DNA of 64,000 nt, taken from NCBI GenBank assembly GCA_027067855.1, contig JAMOUX010000013.1:90017-154016 (forward strand), written 5' to 3'. The stretch is from Candidatus Fermentibacteraceae bacterium. GTDB taxonomy: Bacteria > Fermentibacterota > Fermentibacteria > Fermentibacterales > JCC-6. The translations under genes and the position numbers were made by a program. Positions 34,686 to 43,752 of this stretch are shown in pieces. Within the stretch, counting starts at the first letter, position 1. The number at the start of each line of letters is the position of its first letter. The notes below the pieces were generated by a model that worked only from the letters and a program-made list of their open reading frames with translations, searched no databases and was not told the origin of the DNA.

Positions 34686-35960
34686 ATGTCTCTGTCGATT
34701 CTGATTGGTATGCAGTGGGGGGATGAAGGCAAAGGCAAGATAGTCGACAAACTGGCGGATGGAGCTGCGGCCGTGGCCAGGTTCTCCGGAGGTGCCAACG
34801 CGGGGCATACCGTCGTGGCCGGAATGGATAGGATAGCATTGCACCAGCTTCCCAGCGGGATACTGAGACCGGGAGTGATCGGGATAATAGGTGCATCGTG
34901 CGTCCTGGATCCCATCGCCCTGGCCCGGGAGGCGCGGGATCTCGAGGCGATGGGGATCAAGGTTGAGGACAGGTTGGTGATATCGGGCAAGGTCCATCTG
35001 GTGCACCCGGCGGCCAGGTATTTCGAGAGGGCCGCTGAAGAGGCGGCCGGCAACGTGGCTGTGGGAACCACCATGAGGGGGATAGGTCCCACCTACGTTT
35101 CCAAGTTTTCCCGCCGAGGTCTCAGGTTGGAAGATGCCGCCGTAGAGGCTGATTTCGTACGAAGATCCATGACCGTCGCCGAGGAGTGCATCGAAGAGCT
35201 GGGTCTCGAGGGCGGGAAGGCGAAAAGTCTCATGGAGGAAACCGGAGAATTCGAGGGCAATACCCTGAAACTGGTTTCCAGGGCCACGGATGTGTCCATG
35301 GTGATAGAAGATATACTGGATTCCGGGGGTACCGTCATAGCCGAGGGGGCCCAGGGGACGATGCTGGATCCCGATCACGGCACTTACCCGTTCGTGACCT
35401 GCGGCTCCTGCGTTTCCGGGGCGGCATGCGTCAGCTTGGGAGTGGGACCCACCATGGTCGACGAGATCGTGGGAGTGATGAAGGCCTACACCACCAGGGT
35501 GGGTAATGGTCCTTTCCCCACGGAACTGGACGACGATACGGGACAGGCGCTGCGGGAGAAGGGCAATGAATACGGTGCCACAACCGGTAGACCCAGGAGG
35601 TGCGGATGGTTCGACGGCGTGCTGGCCAGGTATGCCGCCCGGCTGAACGGCTGTACTTGGACTGTGCTTACCCTCCTCGACGTGCTCAGCGGTTTCCCTG
35701 AATTGAAGATATGTACCAAGTACAGGCTTGATCCCGAGGTGGAGCTTTCGCTGTTCGAAACCGGCGCCAGGCTGGGAAAACATATTCCGGTTTACGAAAC
35801 ACTGCCCGGATGGGAAGAGGACATAGCCGGGGAAACCCGCTGGGAATCTTTGCCGGAAAATGCCAGGAAGTACGTCCTGTTCATAGAACACCTGACGGGA
35901 GTGCGCATCGGGGCGATTTCCACCGGGCCGGGCAGGGAGGACCTGATCTGGAGAACGTAG
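34686..35960 (+). CDS. purA: Adenylosuccinate synthetase
   Basis: PurA converts IMP, Asp and GTP to adenylosuccinate in AMP synthesis. The 424-residue product opens ILIGMQWGDEGKGKIVD, with the catalytic Asp and P-loop-like GDEGKGK, then GANAGHTVV with the catalytic His, and GTTMRGIGPTYVSKFSRRGLR. The end RIGAISTGPGREDLI is conserved. GGGAGGA before the stop appears to serve the next gene. Confidence 0.96.
   Translation: MSLSILIGMQWGDEGKGKIVDKLADGAAAVARFSGGANAGHTVVAGMDRIALHQLPSGILRPGVIGIIGASCVLDPIALAREARDLEAMGIKVEDRLVISGKVHLVHPAARYFERAAEEAAGNVAVGTTMRGIGPTYVSKFSRRGLRLEDAAVEADFVRRSMTVAEECIEELGLEGGKAKSLMEETGEFEGNTLKLVSRATDVSMVIEDILDSGGTVIAEGAQGTMLDPDHGTYPFVTCGSCVSGAACVSLGVGPTMVDEIVGVMKAYTTRVGNGPFPTELDDDTGQALREKGNEYGATTGRPRRCGWFDGVLARYAARLNGCTWTVLTLLDVLSGFPELKICTKYRLDPEVELSLFETGARLGKHIPVYETLPGWEEDIAGETRWESLPENARKYVLFIEHLTGVRIGAISTGPGREDLIWRT
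35935..35941 (+). promoter_or_regulatory. Shine-Dalgarno sequence for a likely CTG start
   Basis: GGGAGGA lies at the end of purA, six bases before the in-frame CTG at 35948 of the TatD/radical-SAM gene. No ATG, GTG or TTG in that frame lies nearer than 35810. This site therefore points to a non-standard start codon. Confidence 0.55.
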
Positions 35961-37303
35961 GCCTTTTCGACACCCATTGCCACTTGGGTGACGAAGCCTT
36001 CCGGAAGGATCTCGACGATGTTCTGTCGTCGGCGGAGAAGGCGGGAGTGACGAGATTCCTGGTTCCCGGCATCGACCTTTCATCCAGCATCGAGGCGGTT
36101 CGGCTCTCCGGGAGACGCAGGGGAGTATTCGCCGCAGTCGGCATACACCCCAACGAATTGAATGACGATTCCTACACCGACATCGAAAAGATTCAGGGTA
36201 TTCTCATCGATCCCGGCGTGGCGGCGGTGGGCGAAACCGGGATGGACTTCTACCGAGATGTCGTTGGGAAGGACCTCCAGAGGGAATTTCTCGCCGGACA
36301 CGCGGAACTGGCCCGGGCGTTCGGACTGACGTTGGTGGTTCATTCCAGGGGAGCGGAGGAAGAAGTCCTTGAAGTATTGGGCGACGATTTACCGGTTCCG
36401 GTGGTTCTCCACTGTTACACCGGTGATGCCGTTACCGCCCGTAAGGCGGTGGACAGAGGATTTTATATCGGATTCGCAGGACCAATTACATATCGTGGTA
36501 ACGACGAGTTGAGAAAACTGGCCGCCGGGCTTCCCGGGGACCGTATACTGGCGGAGACGGATTCGCCTTACCTTGCGCCGAGCCCGGTGAGGGGCTCGAG
36601 AAACGAACCCGCCAACCTGGTCCATGTTGTGGAGGCTCTTGCCGAGACGACGAATATGGAATTGCATGCAATGGTCGAAAGGCTCACCGAGAATTCGGAG
36701 TCCGCTTTCCGGCTGGGTGCCCGCAGAAGGACTGCTCTCGTGTACCGTCTGGGCGACACGATATACATGAACATCACCGGTAAATGCGATAACCATTGCA
36801 GATTCTGCATCAGGGACAGGACGGACGGTATAGGAGGGTACCGCCTGAGGCACGACGTTGAACCCGACGATACCAGGTTGAGATCCATAATATCGTTCCT
36901 GCCTCCCGGGAATGGAAGGGAATTGGTCTTCTGCGGTTACGGAGAACCGACGATGAGGCCGGTGCTCCTGGAAGAGTTGGCCGAGGCTGCTTCGGGAAAG
37001 GGATACATGGTCAGGTTGAACACCAACGGGACGTGTCTCGCCAGGATGTCCGGGGAGGACGTCGTAAAGATGCTGGCTCCTTTTCACCGGGTGAGTGTGA
37101 GTCTGAACGCTTCATCGGAAAAAGAGTATGCCAGGCTCTGCAGACCCTCATTACCGAATGCGTGGGAGCGTCTCCTGGAATTCGTGGAACTTGCCGGGAA
37201 ATCATCGGAAGTACGGCTCACGGCCGTGGGGTACCCGGGGCTGGACATGAAAGCTGTGAAGAGGCTGGCCGAGTCCATGGGCTTTCCGTTCAGGGTGAGG
37301 TGA
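35948..37303 (+). CDS. TatD-family nuclease fused to a radical-SAM domain
   Basis: A two-domain fusion. Residues about 1-255 are a TatD-type metal-dependent hydrolase with FDTHCHLG, GETGMDFYRD, VVHSRG, LHCYTGD and AETDSPY, so all metal ligands appear present. Residues about 265-451 are a radical-SAM domain with CDNHCRFC (CxxxCxxC cluster motif) and VFCGYGEPTMRP. Radical-SAM proteins linked to TatD are known as a family, but their role is not established. The only standard start in frame is an ATG at 35810 inside purA; CTG at 35948 with a good Shine-Dalgarno sequence matches where homology begins, and I chose it. It overlaps rsmA by one base. Confidence 0.85.
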   Translation: MENVGLFDTHCHLGDEAFRKDLDDVLSSAEKAGVTRFLVPGIDLSSSIEAVRLSGRRRGVFAAVGIHPNELNDDSYTDIEKIQGILIDPGVAAVGETGMDFYRDVVGKDLQREFLAGHAELARAFGLTLVVHSRGAEEEVLEVLGDDLPVPVVLHCYTGDAVTARKAVDRGFYIGFAGPITYRGNDELRKLAAGLPGDRILAETDSPYLAPSPVRGSRNEPANLVHVVEALAETTNMELHAMVERLTENSESAFRLGARRRTALVYRLGDTIYMNITGKCDNHCRFCIRDRTDGIGGYRLRHDVEPDDTRLRSIISFLPPGNGRELVFCGYGEPTMRPVLLEELAEAASGKGYMVRLNTNGTCLARMSGEDVVKMLAPFHRVSVSLNASSEKEYARLCRPSLPNAWERLLEFVELAGKSSEVRLTAVGYPGLDMKAVKRLAESMGFPFRVR

Positions 37304-38118
37304 TGTCTCCGGGGGAAGTCAAAAATACGCTGCGGCGACTGGGCGTGAGTCCGGACAGGGAGCTGGGTCAGAATTTCCTGGTCAATCCTTTCATTGCCGC
37401 GAAAACGGCATCGGCGGTGCCCCGGGGAGAAAGTACCCTGGAGATAGGCCCGGGCCTGGGTTCCCTCACCGAGAGACTCCTGGAACGATGTGGCTCACTG
37501 ACGGCCGTTGAGATTTCCCGGAAGATGGCCGGGTTCCTGGAGTCGAAATTCGGTCCGGCGGGCCTTCGGATCGTCCGGGAAGATTTCCTTCGCGTAGATC
37601 CTTCGGTTCTTCCCGGTTTTCCTTTCCGAGTTGTCGTGGGGAACCTGCCGTACTCGATTTCTTCTCCGGCTCTCTTCAGGTTGACGGAGCACGGTTTCCG
37701 CCATGTGGATGTCGCGGTTTTCATGCTGCAGAAAGAGGTGGCCGTGAGACTGTCATCCCTTGACGGAGGCCGTGAATACGGTAAGCTTTCCCTGCAGATA
37801 TGGCCGCTCTTCACGGTGGAGAACCTCCTTGATGCCGAACCCGGCGACTTTTTTCCGGAACCGCGGGTGAAATCGAGGGTGGTGGTGATTAGGAGGAGGA
37901 AGGAACCTCTCGTGGACGAGAGATCGTACCCCGGGTTCAGAAAACTGGTTCGAGACGCTTTCGCCATGAGGAGGAAAACGATCCTGAATAATCTCGGTGC
38001 CTCCATGGGAAGGGAGAGAGCCGCATCGCTCCTGGGAAGGGCCGCCATAGATCCCGGTCTCAGGGCGGAACGCATACCGCCCCGGGGATTTCTGAAATTG
38101 CTGGAGGCCATGGAATGA
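37303..38118 (+). CDS. rsmA: 16S rRNA dimethyladenosine transferase (RsmA/KsgA)
   Basis: RsmA dimethylates two adjacent adenosines in helix 45 of 16S rRNA late in 30S assembly. The 271-residue product has ELGQNFLVNP, the SAM-binding LEIGPGLGSLTERLL, EDFLRVD, and the catalytic NLPYSISSP motif. The ATG at 37303 overlaps the preceding stop, after GGGTGAGG. It overlaps the barrel gene by 4 bases. Confidence 0.94.
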   Translation: MSPGEVKNTLRRLGVSPDRELGQNFLVNPFIAAKTASAVPRGESTLEIGPGLGSLTERLLERCGSLTAVEISRKMAGFLESKFGPAGLRIVREDFLRVDPSVLPGFPFRVVVGNLPYSISSPALFRLTEHGFRHVDVAVFMLQKEVAVRLSSLDGGREYGKLSLQIWPLFTVENLLDAEPGDFFPEPRVKSRVVVIRRRKEPLVDERSYPGFRKLVRDAFAMRRKTILNNLGASMGRERAASLLGRAAIDPGLRAERIPPRGFLKLLEAME

Positions 38119-39941
38119 GGTTCATCGTCCCGTTACTGGTTTTGCTGGCTGCATCCCGTGCGGGCTCGGTAACCATGGGTTACAACGTGGACCTGAGCCA
38201 GATCAAGGACCAGGTGCGCCTGTCCAATTCACTGTCCCTGTATCAGCAGCTCACCCGAAGGCTGGCACTGAACGCCGGGGTGGTGTTCACCGGAGAGAAG
38301 AACAGCGATCTGGGCAGGTTCGTCGACGGCAGGACCGGGAATGCGAGCCTCTCCTTCACTCCGGTCAAAGGAATCGAGTTCGGGATTAACATCTCCAGGA
38401 CCATGAGTTCGGAGGAAAAGTACGGGAAATTGGTGAGGGACCACCTGGATAACACGACCTCGGGCCAGTTCCGATACGCCCTCTCCCAGTGGCTGACGTT
38501 GAACATGAGCCTTGGAGCGCACTTCATCGAGTACATGGATCCTTCCGGTGACACCACCGTGACCGGAAGAGATGAGGGCGGTGTGCGAAACGTGGAAATA
38601 TCCATGAGCAGGGACATATTTCCCAGGTTATCCAGCAACGTATCCTTCGGCGAACACAGGACTTTGGGTTACCAGAAAGATACGGGCAGCAATTCGCTTT
38701 CGATAAGAACGGGCTATGTTTTTCCCGGTTGTTTCGCCGGCGGGAATCTGGATGCCCAAATCTCGGCTTCGAGGATGTTCACCACGTACAAGGATTCCAA
38801 CAGAACCCAGAGCCAGGACGACCTCTCGAACCGGATGTCACTGGTACTGCCGGTACCGGTGGACGGGTTGTCCATGGAAATCTCCACCGGATGGAACTAC
38901 TCCAACAGGTACAACGAGTATGAATATCCCGATTCCGCTGGAGACCAGGGAGGGCTCCTGGACAGGAAGCTGTTTTCCAGGGATCTGTCGTCCTCTATGC
39001 GGTACCTGGTCATTGGGGACCTTATGCTGTACATGAGGCTTTCCCGGCAGTTGGCCAGGGTGGATCAGAAGAGGACGGCCACCGGGGTGGATTCGCTTTT
39101 CGATGTTTATTACGTGGATGACGAGAGGGAATTCGCCGCGACACTGGAATACACCCCGGGAGAATGCAGAATATACTTCAACCGGGTGGTGCAACTCGTG
39201 AGACGTGATACCTACGGTACCTGGATCGATATGTGGGGAATGGAACATACCGACAATTTCGACTACGACCAGACGCTCGAGGTTCTCTCTCTGGGTTCGG
39301 AGGTGCCCCTGGGCGATATGATCACCTTCAAAAACCTGATCCAGGGACAGCGGAGGGAAACCATCTACATCATGTCCGAGCAGTCGGCCAACAGCAAGAT
39401 TTCGTCCACTTACAGCATCGAACCCGGTTTCGAGTACGATGCCGGGAATTACTGGAAACTGAAGGAATCGGTACAGTTCAGCGCCGACTACACTACGTTC
39501 CTTTTTCCGGAAGTCTCGACAACCGGAGCGGATCTTCTGTTCCGGAGAGTAAACACCAGCAGTTCATTCCAGAAAGTTTCCGGCGACAGTACGCTGTTGG
39601 GCGTGGATCATATCTTCCGTTTCCAGGACCAGGGTATCTACGCCGGCTCCGTTTTCGAGAGATCGGAAGAAGTGATCAACAACGTGGTGAAATTCAATCT
39701 GGGTTTTCACGTCGGCGTCGGGGTGGGACTCACGCCTAGCTATGCCTGGGAATACCAGCGGAGAAATTATCTGGCCCGGAGCTTTCCGCCCAGCGTGGAG
39801 TTCATCCACCACCTGGGACTCAGAAGCAGTATGAGCCTAGCAGGCGGTAACCTCGGCGTGAACATAACCAGGTCGTTCTATTCGGATGAGAACAAGAAGG
39901 ATTACTGGAAGGCTTCGGTCGGATTGAACTACCAGTTCTAG
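38115..39941 (+). CDS. Predicted outer-membrane beta-barrel protein
   Basis: A 608-residue protein with a signal-like N-terminus (RFIVPLLVLLAASRAGS), then many alternating hydrophobic/polar strands with aromatic ends (for example LSLYQQLTRRLALNAGVVF, SGQFRYALSQWLTLNMSLGAHF, ADLLFRRVNTSSSF) and a C-terminal Phe in GLNYQF, as expected for a BamA-assembled barrel. I recognise no specific family. Its ATG overlaps the rsmA stop and it is followed 11 bp later by a lipoprotein, so the pair may act together at the outer membrane. Confidence 0.8.
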   Translation: MRFIVPLLVLLAASRAGSVTMGYNVDLSQIKDQVRLSNSLSLYQQLTRRLALNAGVVFTGEKNSDLGRFVDGRTGNASLSFTPVKGIEFGINISRTMSSEEKYGKLVRDHLDNTTSGQFRYALSQWLTLNMSLGAHFIEYMDPSGDTTVTGRDEGGVRNVEISMSRDIFPRLSSNVSFGEHRTLGYQKDTGSNSLSIRTGYVFPGCFAGGNLDAQISASRMFTTYKDSNRTQSQDDLSNRMSLVLPVPVDGLSMEISTGWNYSNRYNEYEYPDSAGDQGGLLDRKLFSRDLSSSMRYLVIGDLMLYMRLSRQLARVDQKRTATGVDSLFDVYYVDDEREFAATLEYTPGECRIYFNRVVQLVRRDTYGTWIDMWGMEHTDNFDYDQTLEVLSLGSEVPLGDMITFKNLIQGQRRETIYIMSEQSANSKISSTYSIEPGFEYDAGNYWKLKESVQFSADYTTFLFPEVSTTGADLLFRRVNTSSSFQKVSGDSTLLGVDHIFRFQDQGIYAGSVFERSEEVINNVVKFNLGFHVGVGVGLTPSYAWEYQRRNYLARSFPPSVEFIHHLGLRSSMSLAGGNLGVNITRSFYSDENKKDYWKASVGLNYQF

Positions 39942-39952
39942 AGAGAGGAGAA

Positions 39953-40561
39953 ATGAAGCGCCTTCTTCCCATTGCGACCACCATCGTCTTTCTCGCGTGT
40001 TCTTTTTTCGAACCCAGGGAACCCGAGTACCCAGATCCCGGGGAAGAGATACCGTGGCAGCAGCCTTACGCGCCCCAGACGGTGGTTACGAACTTGGAGA
40101 ACGCCATGGAGGGCAGGTCTATCACCATGTCAATGGCATGCCTGGATTCCTCTTTCGTGTTTATCGCCGACGGAGCCGACACCACGGAATTCGGGGGTTC
40201 GTTCGACTTTGGGGACTGGACTTACGAAGTGGAGCAGAACACCCTTATGAACATCTATAATTTCGTTCAGGGATCGGGACTTTCCAGGGACAGCCTTATA
40301 GCCGTCACCATGACTGTAGTGCCCGAACTGCCCGACCCCGTCGCTCCTTCCGATTCGGCGGTACTCTGGAGGGACTATGAAATAGTCGCCGCCGGGTGCG
40401 AATACGCCGACTGGCAGAACCCGGCCCGGGGCAGGATCAAGTTCACGATGTTGGAAGATGATTACGGACTCTGGTTCGTAGGCAAGTGGAACGATTACAG
40501 GCCGGAAGGTTACTCCGGGGGATACTATACCTGGGGAGTGGCCAAGGCCTCGTTCAGGTAG
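39953..40561 (+). CDS. Predicted lipoprotein of unknown function
   Basis: A 202-residue protein with a lipobox (TIVFLAC, Cys16), an acidic Pro-rich linker (EPREPEYPDPGEEIP) and an alpha/beta region with several Trp and Tyr (FGDWTYEVEQ, LWRDYEIVAAG, ARGRIKFTMLEDDYGLWFVGKWNDY) that resembles NTF2-like small domains by pattern only. GAGAGGAG precedes the ATG. It follows the barrel gene, suggesting an accessory role. Confidence 0.72.
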   Translation: MKRLLPIATTIVFLACSFFEPREPEYPDPGEEIPWQQPYAPQTVVTNLENAMEGRSITMSMACLDSSFVFIADGADTTEFGGSFDFGDWTYEVEQNTLMNIYNFVQGSGLSRDSLIAVTMTVVPELPDPVAPSDSAVLWRDYEIVAAGCEYADWQNPARGRIKFTMLEDDYGLWFVGKWNDYRPEGYSGGYYTWGVAKASFR

Positions 40562-40568
40562 GAAAGAT

Positions 40569-41204
40569 TTGCCGGAGCATCCCGACCCAGGGGCACCCGT
40601 AACCACCGACACCCTGCTCCTGGCATCGGCGCTCCGGGTTCCTCGGGGAACACTGGTCGTGGAACTGGGATGCGGGGTCGGTGCGGTCATGGAGCGAGCT
40701 TCCGTGGAAAATCCCGGTTGCACCTGGATAGGACTGGACATCCGTCTGCCGGCACTGGTCGCCATGTTGAAACGTTCCCGCCGATGGGCCGGAGAAAACA
40801 GTGGCGTTCATGCTCTTTGCTGTCCGGTGCGTGATGTGCCTCTGACACTCTCCGGCTCCATAGCGGGGGCTGTTATGATGAATCCTCCTTTCATGAACCG
40901 CGGGCATTCCAGGACCAGCCCGTCGAGTGAGCGGGCCGTTGCCAGGAGCGGAAGTTCGACGCTGCTTCTGGAATTCGTCAGGGCGGCGGCGCATCTGCTG
41001 GTCCCCGGGGGCCGGTTGGTGGCGGTGTGCAGACCGTTCATGCTGCCGGACATGCTCCTTGGATTCAGGACGTGGAAATTGGGAGCGGTGGAGCTGAAAC
41101 CGGTGGGTTACGGGGATAGGCCTGCTGAGCACGTACTGCTGCATTCCGTAAAGGGATCCTCCCGTAGACTGTCCATTCTTCCGTGGGAAGTTCCCGGAAC
41201 TTGA
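40569..41204 (+). CDS. SAM-dependent methyltransferase, TrmN6-like
   Basis: A 211-residue predicted N6-adenine-type methyltransferase. VVELGCGVGAVMERA is the SAM-binding motif I, GLDIRLPALVAML motif II, and MNPPFM the NPPF-type catalytic motif found in TrmN6 (tRNA1Val adenosine methylase) and related enzymes. The start is a TTG at 40569 after AGGAAAG. The TrmN6 assignment is tentative. It may be co-transcribed with the lipoprotein gene. Confidence 0.75.
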   Translation: MPEHPDPGAPVTTDTLLLASALRVPRGTLVVELGCGVGAVMERASVENPGCTWIGLDIRLPALVAMLKRSRRWAGENSGVHALCCPVRDVPLTLSGSIAGAVMMNPPFMNRGHSRTSPSSERAVARSGSSTLLLEFVRAAAHLLVPGGRLVAVCRPFMLPDMLLGFRTWKLGAVELKPVGYGDRPAEHVLLHSVKGSSRRLSILPWEVPGT

Positions 41205-41233
41205 CGGACCACGCCCGCTTCCACCTTCCGTTA

Positions 41234-41263
41234 TTTACTCCCCGCCCTTCCGGGGTTTATAAT
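41234..41263 (+). promoter_or_regulatory. Promoter upstream of the RmlD-like gene
   Basis: TTTACT (41234-41239, four of six) and a perfect TATAAT (41258-41263) are 18 bp apart. The spacer holds a GC-rich hairpin CCCCG..CGGGG (41240-41255). The predicted leader of about 74 bases includes the palindrome GGTCCCGGGACC. The following gene shows no Shine-Dalgarno sequence. Confidence 0.6.
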
Positions 41264-41343
41264 TCTTTCTGCCTTCCAAGGTCCCGGGACCATGGGAAAT
41301 GCGCGGTTAAACGCTCCCGGGGGCATGACGTTCGGAACTCGGT

Positions 41344-42168
41344 ATGATGGAGAAGGTTCTCGTGGCGGGTGCGTCGGGACGGTTGGGAACGGAACTGGTT
41401 TCCCTTCTTGGCGATGGGTGTATCGGGATGGACCTGCCCGTCCTGGATATCACCTCGCCGGTTTCCATAGAGAAGGCCGTGGCTGAACATGATCCCGCAG
41501 CCATCGTCAACTGTGCGGCGATCACCGATGTGGATCTTTGCCAAAGGAACCCGGAATTGGCCATTAAGGTGCACGTGGACGGCGTGGCCAACCTTGCTTC
41601 AACGGGCAGGAGGCTTATAACCATATCCACGGATCACGTTTTCGGCGGGGAGAGGGGCGGGACTAGGACGGTTCCCTATGACGAAGACGACCGTCCGAGC
41701 CCGGTCAACGTTTATGGGGAAAGCAAGTTGGCAGGAGAGTCGGAGGCCCTGGGAGCAAGGAGTGACAATATCGTGATCAGGACTTCGTGGCTTTTCTCCG
41801 GAAGAGAGGGGCTTTGTCCGTTCATCTGGAACAGCCTCGCCTCCAGGGGAAGGGTGAAGGCGGTGAAGGACCAGGTAGCATGTTTCACTTACGCCCCGGA
41901 CCTGGCCGGGGCCATCCTGAGGCTGCTGAATACAGGGTATGGGGGCATATTCCACCTGGTGAACACTCCGGGGTTGTCGCCGGCCGTTCTGGCACGGCGT
42001 TTCGCGGGTGTTCTCGGCGGCATGGTGGAAGAGGTGCATTGGTCGGACCTGGGACTCGATGCTCCCAGGCCGGCGTACTCCGAACTCCGCACCAGCCGCC
42101 GGCTGACTTTACCCGGAGTGGAGGATGCACTGGAACGTTGGAGGAAGGACGTGACGAGGAATGCGTAA
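41344..42168 (+). CDS. NAD-dependent sugar-nucleotide reductase, RmlD-like
   Basis: A 274-residue short-chain reductase of the extended type. GASGRLGTELVSLLG is the Rossmann motif, NCAAITDVDLCQ the conserved RmlD stretch, STDHVFGG the Ser/Thr site, and YGESKLAGE the YxxxK catalytic pair. This is the pattern of dTDP-4-dehydrorhamnose reductase, but no rmlA/B/C is in the window, so the substrate may be another 4-keto sugar. It overlaps gmhA by 8 bases. Confidence 0.82.
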   Translation: MMEKVLVAGASGRLGTELVSLLGDGCIGMDLPVLDITSPVSIEKAVAEHDPAAIVNCAAITDVDLCQRNPELAIKVHVDGVANLASTGRRLITISTDHVFGGERGGTRTVPYDEDDRPSPVNVYGESKLAGESEALGARSDNIVIRTSWLFSGREGLCPFIWNSLASRGRVKAVKDQVACFTYAPDLAGAILRLLNTGYGGIFHLVNTPGLSPAVLARRFAGVLGGMVEEVHWSDLGLDAPRPAYSELRTSRRLTLPGVEDALERWRKDVTRNA

Positions 42169-42727
42169 ATACATGGAATCCGCCTGTAAAGCCATAATGT
42201 CGCTGGATGAGGAATCGGTGGCCCTCACGGTTGAAATTTGCGTGAAAGCAGTGTCCCGCGGGAGAACCATATTCTTTTGCGGCAACGGAGGAAGCGCCGT
42301 GGATGCCCAGCATCTGGCCGGGGAACTGGTGGGAAGATTCAGGATGGAACGGAAGGCGCTGCCGGCTATCGCCCTCACCGCCAATGCCGCCGTAATGACC
42401 GCCATAGCGAATGATTACGATTTCGAAAAAATTTTTTCCAGGCAAGTCGAAGCCCTGGGGAAGCCCGGGGATGTTCTCGTTGCCATTTCCACCAGCGGCA
42501 ACTCGCCAAACGTCCTCCGGGCCGTGAAGAAGGCGGTCGGAATAGGGATGACCGTTATAGGTTTCACCGGGTCTCCAGGGGGGAAACTGGCCGGCGCGGC
42601 GGACGTTTGCGTAAAAGTTTCGTCCCCGCTCACCAGTCATGTCCAGGAAGCGCTGCTGGTAGTGGGCCACGTTCTTTGCGAGGGAATCGAAAAAGGCTGT
42701 GCCAGCCCCGACGGTGAATCCGGATGA
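42161..42727 (+). CDS. gmhA: Phosphoheptose isomerase
   Basis: GmhA makes D-glycero-D-manno-heptose 7-phosphate from sedoheptulose 7-phosphate for LPS or S-layer heptose. The 188-residue SIS-domain protein has FFCGNGGSAVDAQHLAGELVGRF, the ALTANAAVMTAIANDYDFEKIFSRQV zinc/substrate region and ISTSGNSPNVLRA. It lies in an overlapping chain with the RmlD-like gene and a membrane protein, suggesting a surface-sugar module; gmhB/hldE are not seen. Confidence 0.9.
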   Translation: MRKYMESACKAIMSLDEESVALTVEICVKAVSRGRTIFFCGNGGSAVDAQHLAGELVGRFRMERKALPAIALTANAAVMTAIANDYDFEKIFSRQVEALGKPGDVLVAISTSGNSPNVLRAVKKAVGIGMTVIGFTGSPGGKLAGAADVCVKVSSPLTSHVQEALLVVGHVLCEGIEKGCASPDGESG

Positions 42728-43752
42728 AAAAGGGCAATGCCTGGAGGCACCTTGCCCTGGGCATACTCATAGCAACCGTTTCTCTTTATCTCACCTACAG
42801 GAAGACGAACGGTCGCGAACTCCTGGAAGCCCTGGAAGAGATAAACTGGCCGGTACTTTTCATGGTATTGCCTCCCCTGGCGCTTAGTTACGTTTTCAGG
42901 GCGGTCAGATGGAGGAAATTGCTGGAACCCGTTGGGAAGGTTTCCGCGGGAGATGTCGCGGGTCCGTTGATTACCGGCTTCTTCGTCAACACCCTGCTTC
43001 CCGGAAGGGTGGGAGAGATTCTCAGGGTTTTGCTTCTTTCCCGTAAGACCGGTATCTCCAGGGGGAGTTCCTTCGCCACGGTGATTCTTGCAAGATTGTT
43101 CGACGGGCTCACGTTGGCGGCGATGTCGCTGCTGGTAATGGGGGTCTTCTGGGAACGTCTGAACATGACGGTGAGAATGGGACTGGCCGCCGCCGGTTTC
43201 ATGTACGTACTGCTCCTGGCCGGGCTGGTGTTTCTGCGCAGCCATCATGACAGTGCCGCCGGCATACTCTCCTTTCCGGTGAGACTGATGGGTTTCAAGA
43301 CTATTGCCGGGGGACTGGAACGTATGATGCGTTCCTTCGCGGAAGGATTGGGAGTTTTGAAAAACGCGCGGGATGCCGCAGTCGTCGGTCTGTATTCCGC
43401 CTTGATCTGGGGATGCCTGATCCTGTCGGTGGTCCCGGTCTTCCTGGCCATGCATTTATCGTTCACGTGGTACCACCCGGTTCTTATCCTGGTACTGGCC
43501 GGCCTCGGGATGCTGGTTCCCACTCCTGCCGGGATGGGTACGGTACACGGCGCACTCGTCCTGGTCCTTCCGGGATTGGGGGTACTGGGAGTTGACGATG
43601 CCAAGGTGTTGGCCCTTTTATTTCACTCCACGCAGTTCCTGCCGGTGATAGCGGTGGGTCTCTTCGTAGGAATAAGGGAGGGGGTGACGGCGGCCCAGGT
43701 GGAGAGGATAGCGGAAGAGGGGGAGGAAATGGTGCGTCCGCCGGGAGGATGA
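42724..43752 (+). CDS. Flippase-like membrane protein (lysylphosphatidylglycerol synthase TM family)
   Basis: A 342-residue integral membrane protein with about eight hydrophobic segments. The FFVNTLLPGRVGEILRVLLLSRKTGI stretch and the late PTPAGMGTVHGALVLVLPGLG match the LPG-synthase transmembrane (UPF0104-like) family, which includes lipid flippases. The soluble synthase domain is absent. It overlaps gmhA by 4 bases and the next small gene by 4, so it may move a lipid-linked sugar. Confidence 0.82.
   Translation: MKKGNAWRHLALGILIATVSLYLTYRKTNGRELLEALEEINWPVLFMVLPPLALSYVFRAVRWRKLLEPVGKVSAGDVAGPLITGFFVNTLLPGRVGEILRVLLLSRKTGISRGSSFATVILARLFDGLTLAAMSLLVMGVFWERLNMTVRMGLAAAGFMYVLLLAGLVFLRSHHDSAAGILSFPVRLMGFKTIAGGLERMMRSFAEGLGVLKNARDAAVVGLYSALIWGCLILSVVPVFLAMHLSFTWYHPVLILVLAGLGMLVPTPAGMGTVHGALVLVLPGLGVLGVDDAKVLALLFHSTQFLPVIAVGLFVGIREGVTAAQVERIAEEGEEMVRPPGG

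Noticed and set aside
35810..35947. ATG at 35810 as start of the TatD/radical-SAM gene
   Set aside because: It would overlap purA by about 150 bp and add 46 residues unlike TatD; kept only as an alternative to the CTG start.
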